Assembly (NCBI RefSeq): GCF_003151075.1
Contig: NZ_CP029482.1
Location: 1,612,001-1,676,000 of the forward strand
Source of the DNA: Pseudomonas sp. 31-12
GTDB taxonomy: Bacteria; Pseudomonadota; Gammaproteobacteria; Pseudomonadales; Pseudomonadaceae
Direction of reading: 5' to 3'
DNA length: 64,000 nucleotides
Shown: positions 18,781-28,291 of the stretch, one piece after another
How the letters are laid out: each line of letters begins with the position of its first letter
Numbering within the stretch: position 1 is the first letter of the stretch
Notes under the pieces: model-generated
What the model was told of the DNA's origin: nothing
The model's database searches: none
The model's input: only the letters and a program-made list of their open reading frames with translations
Position numbers and translations under genes: made by a program

Positions 18781-19290
18781 CCCTGTGGGAGCTGGCTTGC
18801 CAGCGATGGCGGCCTGACAGCCGACTTATCTTTTTCAGGTGTACATATCCATTCCTGCGGTAACGGCCACTTATGGTTTCGCTCTTACAGCGACTCCCTT
18901 TGGCAAACGCCCCAAAGGAAGCAAAGGTCTTCGCCCCAACGTCCGGCCCCTCGCCTGGGCTCGGCGTTCCTTCGCTCCGGCATTCATCTGGGGGCATCGC
19001 CTCCGGTTGGCTTCGCTTCAACCTCCTCTCGATGTGTGCGGCTTCGCCGCACGGCGCTCCGCGCCCACCCCCAGATGAACGCCTCCACTCAGCCTCCCGA
19101 CGGGGCGGGTAGATCAAGATCAAGAGCTGCAGGCGAGCTAACGCTCGGCCTGATGAGTGGTGAGAAGCGAGCGGTACACGCCGATTCCTGTGGGAGTTGG
19201 CTTGCCTGCGATGGCGGCCTGACAGCCGACCAATTTCTTGCAGATGTACACCGTCCCACTGTAGGAGCGGGCTTGCTCGCGAAGGTGTCC
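18781..19290. repeat. Composite non-coding repeat block
   Basis: The gap between 18751 and 19342 contains no convincing gene. REP-like ends at 18781-18825 (CTGTGGGAGCTGGCTTGCCAGCGATGG then GCGGCCTGACAGCCGA) and 19188-19290 share the phrase GGCGGCCTGACAGCCGAC. Between them lies about 350 bases with multiple short dyads, such as GTGCGGCTTCGCCGCAC, and runs of CTTCG. It looks like a larger palindromic interspersed repeat flanked by REPs. Short open frames across it on both strands appear to be spurious. Confidence 0.65.
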
Positions 19291-19342
19291 TCTGGGCCAA
19301 CCAATCTCTTTCAACAGACCGGCAATGCCAAAGTTCAGACCA

Positions 19343-19376
19343 TAAAAAAGGCGCGAACCTCACGGAACGCGCCTCT
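19343..19376 (-). terminator. Terminator after the phosphate transporter gene
   Basis: On the minus strand the hairpin GGCGCG/CGCGCC is followed by TTTTTTATGG. It lies about 17 bases beyond the pitA stop codon. Confidence 0.8.
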
Positions 19377-19392
19377 CTGTCGCAGCAATGTA

Positions 19393-20868
19393 TCAGCTGC
19401 CCAGTGCCTTCGACGCCAGCCAGAACAGGCCGGCCGACAAGGCCACTGTCGCTGGCAGGGTCAGGACCCAAGCCAGCAGGATGGTCCGCACAGTGCCGCC
19501 TTGCAGGCCGCTTTTGTTGGCAACCATGGTGCCGGCGACGCCTGAGGACAGGACGTGGGTAGTCGAGACCGGCAGGCTGAAGATGTTGGCCATGCCGATC
19601 AGGCTCGCGGTAGTGATCTGTGCCGACATGCCTTGGGAGTAAGTCATGCCCTGCTTGCCGATCTTCTCGCCGATGGTCAGCACTACGCGCTTCCAGCCGA
19701 CCATAGTACCCAGGCCGAGGGCCAGGGCGACCGCCAGAATCACCCAGAACGGGGCGTATTCGGTGGTGGTGGTCAGGTCTTTGCGCAGTTTGTCCAGGTC
19801 AGCCTTTTCACGGGCAGCGAGGCCAGGCAGCTTGCCGACTTTCTTCGCCGTATCGTCCAGGCAGAGCAGGTAGCGACGCACTTCGATGCGGCTATCCGGC
19901 GACAGCGAGTGGTAATCCGCTACACCTTTAAGGGTGCCGAGGAGGGCGGTGATGGTCGGTTCGGTCTGTTGCGGGTTGCAACGGAATTTCTCCGGCAGAT
20001 CGCCTTCGACGCTTTTGCCCAGGGCCAGGTATTCGCCCAGGGTGTCGGCGTTGCGCTTGTAGAACTGGCTCAGGTGCAGGGTCGCATCGCGAGTCCGTTC
20101 GATCTGGTAGGTCGTGCTGCCCAGGTCGAGTACGAACTGTGCTGGAACGATGCCGATCAGCACCAGCATGATCAGGCCGATACCTTTCTGGCCATCGTTG
20201 GAACCGTGCACGAAGCTCACGGCCATGGCCGAGATCACCAGGACCAGTCGGTTCCAGAACGGCGGGTGTTTCTTGTCATCGATCTTGCGGCGCTGTTCCG
20301 GTGTCTTGTGCATCTTCGACAGGGGGCGCCACCACTTGAGGCCGATCAAAATCAGCGCTGCGACCAGGAAACCCGCCATCGGCGAGAACACCAGCGAAGC
20401 ACCGATATCGATCGCCTTCTGCCAGTTCACGCCATCGGCCAACGGAATGTCGTTGATCAACGCGTTGGCCAGGCCGACACCGAGGATCGAACCGATCAGC
20501 GTATGGGAACTGGAGGCCGGGATACCGAAGTACCAGGTGCCCAGGTTCCAGGTGATGGCGGCGGCGAGCAGCGAGAACACCATGGCCAGCCCGTGACCGG
20601 TGTTCACATTGATCAGCAGTTCTACCGGCAGCAGGTGGACAATGGCATACGCCACGCCGACACCGCCCAGCAGCACGCCGAGAAAGTTGAACACACCGGA
20701 AAAGAACACCGCCAGATGAGGCGGCATGGCTTTGGTGTAGATAACGGTGGCCACCGCGTTAGCGGTGTCATGAAAGCCGTTGATGAACTCGAAGGCGAGG
20801 ACAAAGGCCAGGGCGAGCAAGAGGCTCACAAGCACCCAAGCATCCAGTCCGCTGAATAAATCGATCAT
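19393..20868 (-). CDS. pitA: Inorganic phosphate transporter, PiT family
   Basis: This 491-residue inner-membrane carrier takes up phosphate, usually as a metal-phosphate complex driven by the proton gradient. The PiT signatures are clear: FINGFHDTANAVAT at about residues 28-41 and the repeated counterpart SFVHGSNDGQKGIGL near 220. GIPASSSHTLIGSILG and LPVSTTHVLSSGVAGTM are the paired re-entrant segments. A hydrophilic loop lies in the middle (about 265-365), as in E. coli PitA. The gene is monocistronic with a terminator close behind. No Pho box was recognised upstream. Confidence 0.95.
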   Translation of the reverse strand: MIDLFSGLDAWVLVSLLLALAFVLAFEFINGFHDTANAVATVIYTKAMPPHLAVFFSGVFNFLGVLLGGVGVAYAIVHLLPVELLINVNTGHGLAMVFSLLAAAITWNLGTWYFGIPASSSHTLIGSILGVGLANALINDIPLADGVNWQKAIDIGASLVFSPMAGFLVAALILIGLKWWRPLSKMHKTPEQRRKIDDKKHPPFWNRLVLVISAMAVSFVHGSNDGQKGIGLIMLVLIGIVPAQFVLDLGSTTYQIERTRDATLHLSQFYKRNADTLGEYLALGKSVEGDLPEKFRCNPQQTEPTITALLGTLKGVADYHSLSPDSRIEVRRYLLCLDDTAKKVGKLPGLAAREKADLDKLRKDLTTTTEYAPFWVILAVALALGLGTMVGWKRVVLTIGEKIGKQGMTYSQGMSAQITTASLIGMANIFSLPVSTTHVLSSGVAGTMVANKSGLQGGTVRTILLAWVLTLPATVALSAGLFWLASKALGS

Positions 20869-21245
20869 GAAGGTTTTCTGACCCGGTCATAAGGGGGCGC
20901 GATTATGCCAGAAAAGACTGCTAATCGATGCACTAGGTGCTCATCGGTAACATTCTTCAATGAATTAGTTTGTGACGATAGCTTATCCCCGAGGTTTTTA
21001 CCGGGTTTTGCAAGTCATTGAATTCAGATGAAAAGGCCGCAGCCACAAGGGTTTCGCTCGTGAACTCGAGAGGCTTGAACACTTGTGTGAAAAATCTGAG
21101 AAGAGGGTCAGGCATGTGCCCTTTGCCTCATCCGCAGGGTGAGGTGGCCGCTGCCCGCTTGTAGCGGGCGCGAAAGGCATCATCAGAACACCGCGCTTTT
21201 AACGGGTGCCAATGCAGACCCTTGGAAGGATTCAGGCCGAGGAGG
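20869..21245. other. Intergenic region upstream of pitA
   Basis: About 377 bases without a supported gene. The half near 20869 is AT-richer and should hold the pitA promoter; a short hairpin GCCCGCttgtaGCGGGC lies near 21155. No REP and no Pho box were recognised. Confidence 0.5.
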
Positions 21246-21446
21246 TCATGGCTCTTCGGCTTTGAGTTCCTTTTCCATCTTCTGCAATTCCTGGGTGAAT
21301 GCCTGATCCTGAACGGTGGCGCGTTTACGCCAAGGCTTGCGTTCGGGTTCGGGCTGAGCGGCGTAGGTGGTGACTTCCCCGCCGTAAACTTCCTTGTAAC
21401 GTTGTTCCTGGCGCTCAAGTTCCGCGCGCAGTTCGTCTTTCGTCAC
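21246..21446 (-). CDS. Small conserved hypothetical protein, 66 residues
   Basis: The frame starts at a GTG ([20 protein letters not shown]) preceded by CAGGTAGC and ends [11 protein letters not shown]. It is predicted to be mostly helical and rich in Glu, Gln, Lys and Arg, with a Pro-containing linker in the middle (QPEPERKPW). A longer frame reaching 21593 adds residues without family character. No function can be assigned and the gene stands alone. Confidence 0.6.
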   Translation of the reverse strand: MTKDELRAELERQEQRYKEVYGGEVTTYAAQPEPERKPWRKRATVQDQAFTQELQKMEKELKAEEP

Positions 21447-22126
21447 AGTGCTACCTGTATGAGTTGAGATAAATTCTGGTGAAACGCGCTGCAGGAATCT
21501 ATTGACCACACTCATCGAAAGGACAATGCCTGACAAAGGCATCGTTTTTACGGCGGGTGAACAATACTTCCATGTTGCAGGCGGCCACGGCACCAGAGAA
21601 AAACAGCTGACGTAGCATCAGTTACCTGTTCCAGCGAGCGCGTTGGCGGAGCATATGAAATGAGCGTCAAGCGCTTGCTGCAGACAGCGACGATAGGATA
21701 CCGGGCTGCCGAGTGACGGAATCGGCACGTAAAAACCGCTTCGTCACTGAGGTGCATTATAGCGGTCGATCCGAAGAACACTATCTCTCGAGAGTTAAAA
21801 GTAGTTCCAGCTGTGTGATTGTTTTGTTACTCGCAACTTTCAGCGACAACTAGGGGGTGGGTGATGTCACATTGCAACGATGTCTTTCTGGCGCCATAAA
21901 GTCGAACAAGTTAACCCCTTACATCAGCCCTCTTAAATCAGTGAAGACTAAAAGCATATAACGAGCTCTGCGCAAATCTTGCGCGCAGGCAGCTATCCTC
22001 CTGCGAGATCGATTGCGATTATCGGTCGAGGGTTCGATAATCGCCCAATCTTGAGGCCTGTGGCTTGTGTGCAGGACCCGAAGCCGCATGTAATAGCTGC
22101 TGATCCGTGTAGGAAAAGAACCAGAA
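21447..22126. other. Long intergenic region upstream of pcaR
   Basis: About 680 bases without a supported gene. It becomes AT-rich from about 21780 to 21970 and holds the dyad with GATAATCG motifs at 22015-22044. No REP was seen. The pcaR promoter should lie within the last 200 bases. Confidence 0.55.
22015..22044. promoter_or_regulatory. Probable PcaR operator upstream of pcaR
   Basis: GCGATTATCGG and GTTCGATAATCGC form an inverted repeat. The right half matches the PcaR box known from pcaIJ promoters (GTTCGATAATCGC). It lies about 80 bases before pcaR, fitting autoregulation. Confidence 0.7.
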
Positions 22127-22969
22127 ATGAACGATCAAATGCGCAATTCCTTCGCTTCAGTGGCGCCGCCGATCGTGGCCTCGCCCGCGAAGCGAATCCA
22201 GGCCCTGACCGGTGATCCGGATTTCATGACATCCCTGGCCCGCGGCCTGGCGGTGGTTCAAGCGTTCCAGGAGCGCAAACGACACCTGACCATTGCCCAG
22301 ATCAGTCATCGCACGGAAATTCCCCGCGCCGCTGTGCGACGTTGCCTGCACACCCTGATAAAACTCGGCTATGCCACCACTGACGGTCGCACCTATTCGC
22401 TGCTGCCCAAAGTGCTGACGCTCGGCCATGCCTATTTGTCCTCGACGCCTCTGGCGGTGTCCGCCCAGCCGTATCTGGACCGCATGAGCGAGCAGCTTCA
22501 CGAGGCTTGCAACATGGCCACGCTGGAAGGTGACGACATTTTGTACATCGCCCGCTCGGCGACCACCCAGCGCCTGATTTCCGTCGACCTGTCGGTGGGC
22601 GGGCGGTTGCCGGCGTATTGCACGTCCATGGGCAGGATCCTTCTTGCAGCACTGGACGACACCTCGCTGCGCGAATACCTCGACCATGCAGAGTTCCAGG
22701 CCAAGACCAGCCGAACCTTGCACACCCCCGAAGCGCTACTCGAATGCCTGCAGGAAGTGCGGCAGCAGGGCTGGTGCATCGTCGATCAGGAACTGGAGCA
22801 AGGCCTGCGCTCGATTGCCGTTCCGGTGTACGACGCCTCCGGCCAGGTGGTCGCAGCGCTCAACGTCAGCACCCACGCCGGGCGGGTCAGCCGCAACGAG
22901 CTGGAGCAACGTTTCTTGCCTGGCCTGCTGAGTGCCAGCCGCGACCTCAGCGCCCAGTTGTTTGCCTAA
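22127..22969 (+). CDS. pcaR: IclR-family regulator PcaR
   Basis: The 280-residue protein is the activator of the beta-ketoadipate pathway that responds to beta-ketoadipate. The N-terminal winged helix-turn-helix (about 35-95: LTIAQISHRTEIPRAAVRR then TLIKLGYATTDG) and the C-terminal IclR effector domain with GGRLPAYCTSMGRILLAA are nearly identical in character to P. putida PcaR. A GTAGGAAA ribosome site precedes the ATG; an ATG at 22139 is a shorter alternative. It heads the pca cluster and has putative binding boxes before itself, pcaK and pcaI. Confidence 0.96.
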   Translation: MNDQMRNSFASVAPPIVASPAKRIQALTGDPDFMTSLARGLAVVQAFQERKRHLTIAQISHRTEIPRAAVRRCLHTLIKLGYATTDGRTYSLLPKVLTLGHAYLSSTPLAVSAQPYLDRMSEQLHEACNMATLEGDDILYIARSATTQRLISVDLSVGGRLPAYCTSMGRILLAALDDTSLREYLDHAEFQAKTSRTLHTPEALLECLQEVRQQGWCIVDQELEQGLRSIAVPVYDASGQVVAALNVSTHAGRVSRNELEQRFLPGLLSASRDLSAQLFA

Positions 22970-22972
22970 GCT

Positions 22973-23007
22973 GTTCGATAAACGCACAGAGTCGCGTTTA
23001 TCGAATT
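22973..23007. promoter_or_regulatory. Probable PcaR operator upstream of pcaK
   Basis: GTTCGATAAACGC and GCGTTTATCGAAT are inverted copies of the PcaR half-site, lying about 90 bases before pcaK and directly after the pcaR stop codon. Confidence 0.75.
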
Positions 23008-23096
23008 GACGCTGTTTCCCCAAGATCTCTAATGTCGCGGCAGCGCCAGCCTTGGCTGGCTCCTGTCCGACTGCGTTCTTGCGTGGAATAAAAATA

Positions 23097-24443
23097 ATGA
23101 ACCAGCCTCAGTCTGCTGTAGGAAACTGCCTCGATGTGCAGTCCTTCATCAATGCTCAACCCATTTCGCGCTACCAGTGGCGAGTGGTGATCCTGTGTTT
23201 CCTGATTGTCTTCCTCGATGGCCTCGACACTGCGGCCATGGGCTTTATCGCGCCTGCCTTGTCGCAGGATTGGGGCATCGACCGCGCCAGTCTCGGCCCG
23301 GTGATGAGTGCGGCGCTGATCGGCATGGTCTTCGGCGCACTGGGTTCCGGTCCCTTGGCTGACCGCTTTGGGCGAAAAGTCGTACTGGTCGGCGCAGTTT
23401 TGTTGTTTGGGGCCTTCAGCCTGGCGTCGGCGTACAGCACCAACGTCGATCAATTGCTGGTGCTGCGCTTCCTCACCGGCCTGGGCCTCGGCGCCGGGAT
23501 GCCGAACGCCACCACGCTGTTGTCGGAATACACCCCGGAGCGAAAAAAATCCCTGCTGGTGACCAGCATGTTCTGCGGTTTCAACCTCGGCATGGCCGGT
23601 GGCGGGTTTATCTCGGCCAAGCTGATTCCTGCCTTTGGCTGGCACAGTCTGCTGCTGATCGGCGGGATCCTGCCGCTGATCCTCGCCGTTGTCTTGCTGT
23701 TCTGGCTGCCGGAGTCGGCACGTTACCTGGTTGTGCGAAACCGTGGCACCGACAAAGTGCGCAAGACCCTCGCACCGATCGATCCAGTCGTTGTCGCCCA
23801 GGCGTCGAGCTTCAGCGTGCCGGAACAGAAAACCGTGAAGGCACGCAACGTGTTCGCCGTGATTTTCTCCGGCACCTATAGCACCGGCACCCTGTTGTTG
23901 TGGCTGACCTACTTCATGGGCCTGGTGATCGTTTACCTGCTGACCAGTTGGCTGCCGACCCTGATGCGTGACAGCGGCGCGAGCATGGAGCAGGCGGCGT
24001 TCATTGGGGCGTTGTTCCAGTTTGGCGGTGTGCTGAGCGCAGTGGGCGTGGGCTGGGCGATGGACCGGTTCAATCCGCACAAGGTCATCGGCATTTTCTA
24101 CTTGATGGCCGGGGTGTTTGCCTACGCGGTAGGGCAGAGCCTGGGCAACATCACGATTCTGGCGACCTTGGTGCTGGTGGCCGGGATGTGCGTCAACGGT
24201 GCGCAATCGGCGATGCCGTCGCTGGCGGCGCGGTTTTATCCGACTCAAGGGCGTGCGACCGGGGTCTCGTGGATGCTGGGGATTGGTCGGTTCGGCGCGA
24301 TCCTCGGGGCGTGGATGGGCGCAACGTTGCTGGGGTTGGGCTGGAATTTTGAACAGGTGCTGACGGCGCTGGTGATTCCGGCGGCGCTGGCGACGACGGC
24401 GGTGGTGATCAAGGGCATGGTCAGTCATGCGGATGCGACCTGA
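23097..24443 (+). CDS. pcaK: 4-hydroxybenzoate/protocatechuate transporter PcaK (MFS)
   Basis: The 448-residue protein, the same length as P. putida PcaK, belongs to the aromatic acid:H+ symporter family. The motif LDGLDTAAMGFIAPAL in helix 1 has the DGxD pattern essential in this family, and GPLADRFGRK is the loop 2-3 MFS motif. It imports 4-hydroxybenzoate and protocatechuate and contributes to chemotaxis toward them in P. putida. I chose the ATG at 23097; a longer upstream frame runs through the operator region. Confidence 0.94.
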   Translation: MNQPQSAVGNCLDVQSFINAQPISRYQWRVVILCFLIVFLDGLDTAAMGFIAPALSQDWGIDRASLGPVMSAALIGMVFGALGSGPLADRFGRKVVLVGAVLLFGAFSLASAYSTNVDQLLVLRFLTGLGLGAGMPNATTLLSEYTPERKKSLLVTSMFCGFNLGMAGGGFISAKLIPAFGWHSLLLIGGILPLILAVVLLFWLPESARYLVVRNRGTDKVRKTLAPIDPVVVAQASSFSVPEQKTVKARNVFAVIFSGTYSTGTLLLWLTYFMGLVIVYLLTSWLPTLMRDSGASMEQAAFIGALFQFGGVLSAVGVGWAMDRFNPHKVIGIFYLMAGVFAYAVGQSLGNITILATLVLVAGMCVNGAQSAMPSLAARFYPTQGRATGVSWMLGIGRFGAILGAWMGATLLGLGWNFEQVLTALVIPAALATTAVVIKGMVSHADAT

Positions 24444-24480
24444 CAGCCTGATCCAGATTCTTTGGCGCGTTTGAGGGCCT

Positions 24481-24546
24481 CTTCGCGGGCAAGCCCGCTC
24501 CCACAAGGATTGCGCATCAACCTGTGGGAGGGCTTGCCCGCGATGC
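24481..24546. repeat. Paired REP element
   Basis: Two opposed REP cores lie between pcaK and pcaI. The second copy (GTGGGAGGGCTTGCCCGCG) lacks two bases of the usual stem. Confidence 0.8.
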
Positions 24547-24576
24547 TTTATGGGATCGGTAGCGAGACAACAATCT

Positions 24577-24612
24577 GTTCGATAAACGAACACTCAGTCG
24601 ATTATCGGATTG
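24577..24612. promoter_or_regulatory. Probable PcaR operator upstream of pcaI
   Basis: GTTCGATAAACGAAC and CGATTATCGGAT repeat the PcaR half-site in inverted form, about 100 bases before pcaI, and would control the nine-gene pcaIJFHGTBDC run. Confidence 0.75.
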
Positions 24613-24711
24613 TTTGGCGTTTTGCACAGGCTTAACCTTCAGTCATTCCGGCGCTGAACCTCGCGCCTTTTTTATCCACTGTCGGTTCATAACAAAACGG
24701 GAGCCTGCCCC

Positions 24712-25569
24712 ATGGCTGAAATCCTTTCGCTGCACGACGCGGTGAAGCAATTCGTCAACGACGGCGACACCGTCGCGCTCGAAGGCTTCACTCACCTGAT
24801 CCCTACGGCGGCGGGTCACGAAATCATTCGTCAGGGCAAGAAAGACCTGACGCTGGTGCGGATGACGCCTGACCTGATCTACGACCAGTTGATCGGCGCC
24901 GGTTGTGCTCGCAAGCTGATTTTCTCCTGGGGCGGCAACCCGGGTGTCGGTTCGTTGCACCGTCTGCGTGACGCCGTAGAGAAACAGTGGCCGCATGCGC
25001 TGGAAATCGAAGAACACAGCCACGCCGACCTGGCCAATGCCTACGTCGCTGGCGCCTCCGGCCTACCGTTCGCGGTGCTGCGTGCCTACGCCGGTTCCGA
25101 CCTGCCGAAGGTCAACCCGCTGATCAAAACTGTTACCTGCCCGTTTACCGGCGAAGTGTTGGCTGCGGTGCCATCGGTGCGCCCGGACATCACCGTGATT
25201 CACGCGCAGAAAGCCGACCGCAAAGGCAACGTGCTGCTGTGGGGCATTCTCGGCGTGCAGAAAGAAGCGGCGTTGGCCGCCAAGCGCTGCATCGTTACCG
25301 TCGAAGAAATCGTCGACGACCTCAATGCACCGATGAATTCCTGCGTGTTGCCGACCTGGGCCTTGAGCGCGGTGTGCCACGTCCCTGGCGGCGCGCATCC
25401 GTCCTACGCCCACGGTTACAACGAGCGTGACAACCGCTTCTACCAGGCCTGGGACCCGATTGCCCGCGACCGTGACACCTTCACCGCGTGGATCAACGAA
25501 TACATCCATGGCTGCGCTGACTTCAGCGAGTTCCAGGCCAAGCTGGCCGCTGCTTCGGAGGCCAAGTAA
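24712..25569 (+). CDS. pcaI: 3-oxoadipate CoA-transferase subunit A
   Basis: The 285-residue alpha subunit, with PcaJ, transfers CoA from succinyl-CoA to beta-ketoadipate in the cytoplasm. The CoA-transferase family I alpha domain begins with SLHDAVKQFVNDGDTVALEGF and contains GCARKLIFSWGGNPGVGS. It is the long type I form found in Pseudomonas, with a distinctive C-terminal part (NERDNRFYQAWDPIARD). It opens the operon, and its TAA stop overlaps the ATG of pcaJ by one base. Confidence 0.95.
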   Translation: MAEILSLHDAVKQFVNDGDTVALEGFTHLIPTAAGHEIIRQGKKDLTLVRMTPDLIYDQLIGAGCARKLIFSWGGNPGVGSLHRLRDAVEKQWPHALEIEEHSHADLANAYVAGASGLPFAVLRAYAGSDLPKVNPLIKTVTCPFTGEVLAAVPSVRPDITVIHAQKADRKGNVLLWGILGVQKEAALAAKRCIVTVEEIVDDLNAPMNSCVLPTWALSAVCHVPGGAHPSYAHGYNERDNRFYQAWDPIARDRDTFTAWINEYIHGCADFSEFQAKLAAASEAK

Positions 25570-26348
25570 TGACTTACACCACCAATGAAATGATGACCGT
25601 CGCCGCGGCCCGCCGTCTGAAAAACGGTTCGGTGTGCTTCGTCGGCATCGGCCTGCCGTCGAAAGCTGCCAACCTGGCGCGCCTGACGTCTTCGCCGGAT
25701 GTGGTCCTGATCTACGAATCGGGTCCGATCGGTGCCAAGCCGAGCGTACTGCCGCTGTCGATCGGCGACGGTGAACTGGCGGAAACCGCCGACACCGTCG
25801 TTCCGACCGGTGAGATTTTTCGCTACTGGTTGCAGGGCGGACGCATCGACGTCGGTTTTCTCGGCGCCGCGCAGGTCGACCGTTTCGGCAACATCAACAC
25901 CACCGTGGTCGGCGATTACCACGCGCCGAAAGTGCGCCTGCCGGGTGCCGGTGGCGCGCCGGAGATTGCCGGTTCGGCCAAAAGCGTTTTGATCATCCTT
26001 AAACAGTCCGCGCGTTCCTTTGTCGACAAGCTCGACTTCATTACCTCGGTCGGCCACGGCGAGGGCGGTGATTCGCGCAAGCGTCTCGGCCTGCCGGGCG
26101 CAGGTCCTGTCGGCATCATCACCGACCTGTGCATCATGGAGCCGGAAGCGGACACCCATGAATTCGTGGTCACCGCGCTGCACCCCGGCGTGACCCGCGA
26201 GCAAGTGATTGCCGCCACCGGTTGGGCGATTCGTTTCGCAGACACGGTTGAAAATACCGCCGAGCCCACCGACGTTGAATTGAAGGCGCTCAGGGATCTG
26301 GAAGCCCGCACCGCCGCCGCCCACGGCCAAGCCCCCGGAGAAGCGTGA
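25569..26348 (+). CDS. pcaJ: 3-oxoadipate CoA-transferase subunit B
   Basis: The 259-residue beta subunit carries the catalytic glutamate of family I CoA-transferases, expected in the segment [12 protein letters not shown] near residue 50 (the ESG motif). The C-terminal half contains [17 protein letters not shown]. It is coupled to pcaI by the overlap TAATG and to pcaF by TGATG, so the three products are made together. Product: beta-ketoadipyl-CoA. Confidence 0.95.
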   Translation: MTYTTNEMMTVAAARRLKNGSVCFVGIGLPSKAANLARLTSSPDVVLIYESGPIGAKPSVLPLSIGDGELAETADTVVPTGEIFRYWLQGGRIDVGFLGAAQVDRFGNINTTVVGDYHAPKVRLPGAGGAPEIAGSAKSVLIILKQSARSFVDKLDFITSVGHGEGGDSRKRLGLPGAGPVGIITDLCIMEPEADTHEFVVTALHPGVTREQVIAATGWAIRFADTVENTAEPTDVELKALRDLEARTAAAHGQAPGEA

Positions 26349-27550
26349 TGCGCGACGTTTATATCTGCGATGCAATTCGCACCCCCATCGGTCGTTTCGG
26401 TGGTGGCCTGTCGGCGGTTCGTGCTGACGACCTGGCTGCCGTGCCGATCAAGGCCTTGATCGAGCGCAACCCGTCGGTGGACTGGACAGCCGTGGACGAG
26501 GTGTTCCTCGGTTGCGCCAACCAGGCCGGCGAAGACAATCGCAACGTTGCACGCATGGCGCTGCTGCTGGCCGGGCTGCCGGAAAGCATTCCCGGCGTTA
26601 CGCTCAATCGCCTCTGCGCCTCGGGTATGGATGCCATCGGCACCGCATTCCGCGCCATCGCCAGCGGTGAAATGGAGCTGGCGATTGCCGGCGGCGTCGA
26701 GTCGATGTCCCGCGCACCGTTCGTGATGGGCAAGGCCGATGCGGCGTTCTCGCGCAACATGAAGCTGGAAGACACCACCATCGGCTGGCGTTTCATCAAC
26801 CCGTTGATGAAAGCCCAATACGGTGTCGATGCGATGCCGCAAACCGCTGACAACGTGGCGGACGACTACGAAGTTTCCCGCGAGGATCAGGACGCTTTCG
26901 CCCTGCGCAGTCAGCAGCGCACGGCCGCCGCACAAGCTGCAGGATTTTTCGCTGAAGAAATCGTTGAAGTGCGGATTGCCCACAAGAAAGGGGACACCGT
27001 CGTCAGTCAGGATGAGCATCCACGTGCCGACACCACCCTTGAAACCCTGGCCAGACTGAAACCGGTCAACGGTCTTGACAAAACCGTCACCGCCGGCAAT
27101 GCCTCGGGCGTGAACGACGGTGCGGCGGCGCTGATTCTGGCCTCCGCCGAAGCGGTGAAGAAACACGGCCTGACCGCCCGCGCCAAAGTGCTGGGCATGG
27201 CGAGCGCCGGCGTCGCACCACGGGTGATGGGCATCGGCCCGGTGCCGGCGGTGCGCAAACTGATCGAGCGCCTCGGTCTGGCGGTCAACGATTTCGACGT
27301 GATCGAACTCAATGAAGCCTTCGCCAGCCAAGGTTTAGCGGTGCTGCGCGAGCTGGGGCTGGCGGACGATGCGGCTCAGGTCAATCCGAACGGTGGCGCC
27401 ATTGCCTTGGGCCATCCGTTGGGCATGAGCGGTGCGCGTCTGGTCCTGACCGCGTTGCATCAGCTTGAAAAAACCGGTGGCAAGAAAGGTCTGGCGACCA
27501 TGTGCGTCGGTGTCGGCCAGGGCCTGGCCTTGGCCATCGAGCGCGTCTGA
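26348..27550 (+). CDS. pcaF: 3-oxoadipyl-CoA thiolase
   Basis: The 400-residue thiolase cleaves beta-ketoadipyl-CoA with CoA to acetyl-CoA and succinyl-CoA, the last step of the pathway. Active-site features are visible: the nucleophilic Cys in [12 protein letters not shown] near residue 90, [13 protein letters not shown], the His in [19 protein letters not shown] near 355, and the second Cys in [10 protein letters not shown] near 388. The ATG overlaps the pcaJ stop by one base; an in-frame GTG at 26345 is just upstream. Confidence 0.96.
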   Translation: MRDVYICDAIRTPIGRFGGGLSAVRADDLAAVPIKALIERNPSVDWTAVDEVFLGCANQAGEDNRNVARMALLLAGLPESIPGVTLNRLCASGMDAIGTAFRAIASGEMELAIAGGVESMSRAPFVMGKADAAFSRNMKLEDTTIGWRFINPLMKAQYGVDAMPQTADNVADDYEVSREDQDAFALRSQQRTAAAQAAGFFAEEIVEVRIAHKKGDTVVSQDEHPRADTTLETLARLKPVNGLDKTVTAGNASGVNDGAAALILASAEAVKKHGLTARAKVLGMASAGVAPRVMGIGPVPAVRKLIERLGLAVNDFDVIELNEAFASQGLAVLRELGLADDAAQVNPNGGAIALGHPLGMSGARLVLTALHQLEKTGGKKGLATMCVGVGQGLALAIERV

Positions 27551-27585
27551 CGCCCGGCAGACTCATAAGAACAGAGGAAAGCGAA

Positions 27586-28290
27586 ATGACTGACAAGCCT
27601 GGTTACCGTCGCCCACAGGAAGGCACCCAGCCGGAGTACCTGCACCCGACTTATCAATCCACCAACCGTCGCGCGCCGTCCAAGCCGTTGGTGTTTTTGC
27701 CTCATTCATTGTCGGAAATCACCGGCCCGACCATCGGCGCCGAGCGTGTTAGCGAGAAGGACAACGACCTGACCGCCCAACACCAGGGCGAACCGTTGGG
27801 TGAGCGCATCATCATCCACGGCCGCGTGCTGGATGAAGACGGCTTGCCTGTCCCGGGGATTCTGGTGGAGATCTGGCAGGCCAATGCCGCCGGTCGCTAC
27901 AACCATGCCCGCGACCTGCACGATGCGCCGCTGGACCCGAACTTCACCGGCACCGGCCGCACCGTGACCGACGCCGATGGCTGGTACCAGTTCCAGACCA
28001 TCAAGCCCGGCGCTTACCCATGGGGCAATCACCACAATGCGTGGCGCCCGGCGCACATCCATTTCTCGCTGTTCGGGCCGAGCATCCTGACGCGCCTGGT
28101 CACGCAGATGTATTTCCCTGGCGACCCGTTGCTGGCTTATGACCCGATCTATAACTGCGTGCCGGACACCCGTGCCAAAGAGCGTTTGATCGCGATGTTC
28201 GATCTGGAAAAAACCATCCCTTCCTATGCCCTCGGTTATCGCTGGGACATCGTCTTGCGCGGCCGCGAAGCCACGCCGATGGAGAAATAA
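27586..28290 (+). CDS. pcaH: Protocatechuate 3,4-dioxygenase beta subunit
   Basis: The 234-residue subunit holds the non-haem ferric iron of the intradiol dioxygenase that opens the protocatechuate ring to 3-carboxy-cis,cis-muconate. The expected ligands are present: Tyr in AAGRYNHARD (about 107), Tyr in PGAYPWGNHHNAW (about 147), and two His in RPAHIHFS (about 160 and 162). An AGAGGAAAG ribosome site precedes the ATG at 27586. Its stop is followed by the pcaG start after one base. Confidence 0.96.
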   Translation: MTDKPGYRRPQEGTQPEYLHPTYQSTNRRAPSKPLVFLPHSLSEITGPTIGAERVSEKDNDLTAQHQGEPLGERIIIHGRVLDEDGLPVPGILVEIWQANAAGRYNHARDLHDAPLDPNFTGTGRTVTDADGWYQFQTIKPGAYPWGNHHNAWRPAHIHFSLFGPSILTRLVTQMYFPGDPLLAYDPIYNCVPDTRAKERLIAMFDLEKTIPSYALGYRWDIVLRGREATPMEK

Positions 28291-28291
28291 G

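Noticed and set aside
18764..19471. Minus-strand open frame of 235 residues in the repeat block
   Set aside because: It is built from REP and palindromic repeat sequence and has no ribosome site. It is treated as a non-coding repeat.
22998..24593. Minus-strand open frame of 531 residues opposite pcaK
   Set aside because: It crosses the operator regions and the REP pair and is a shadow of pcaK.
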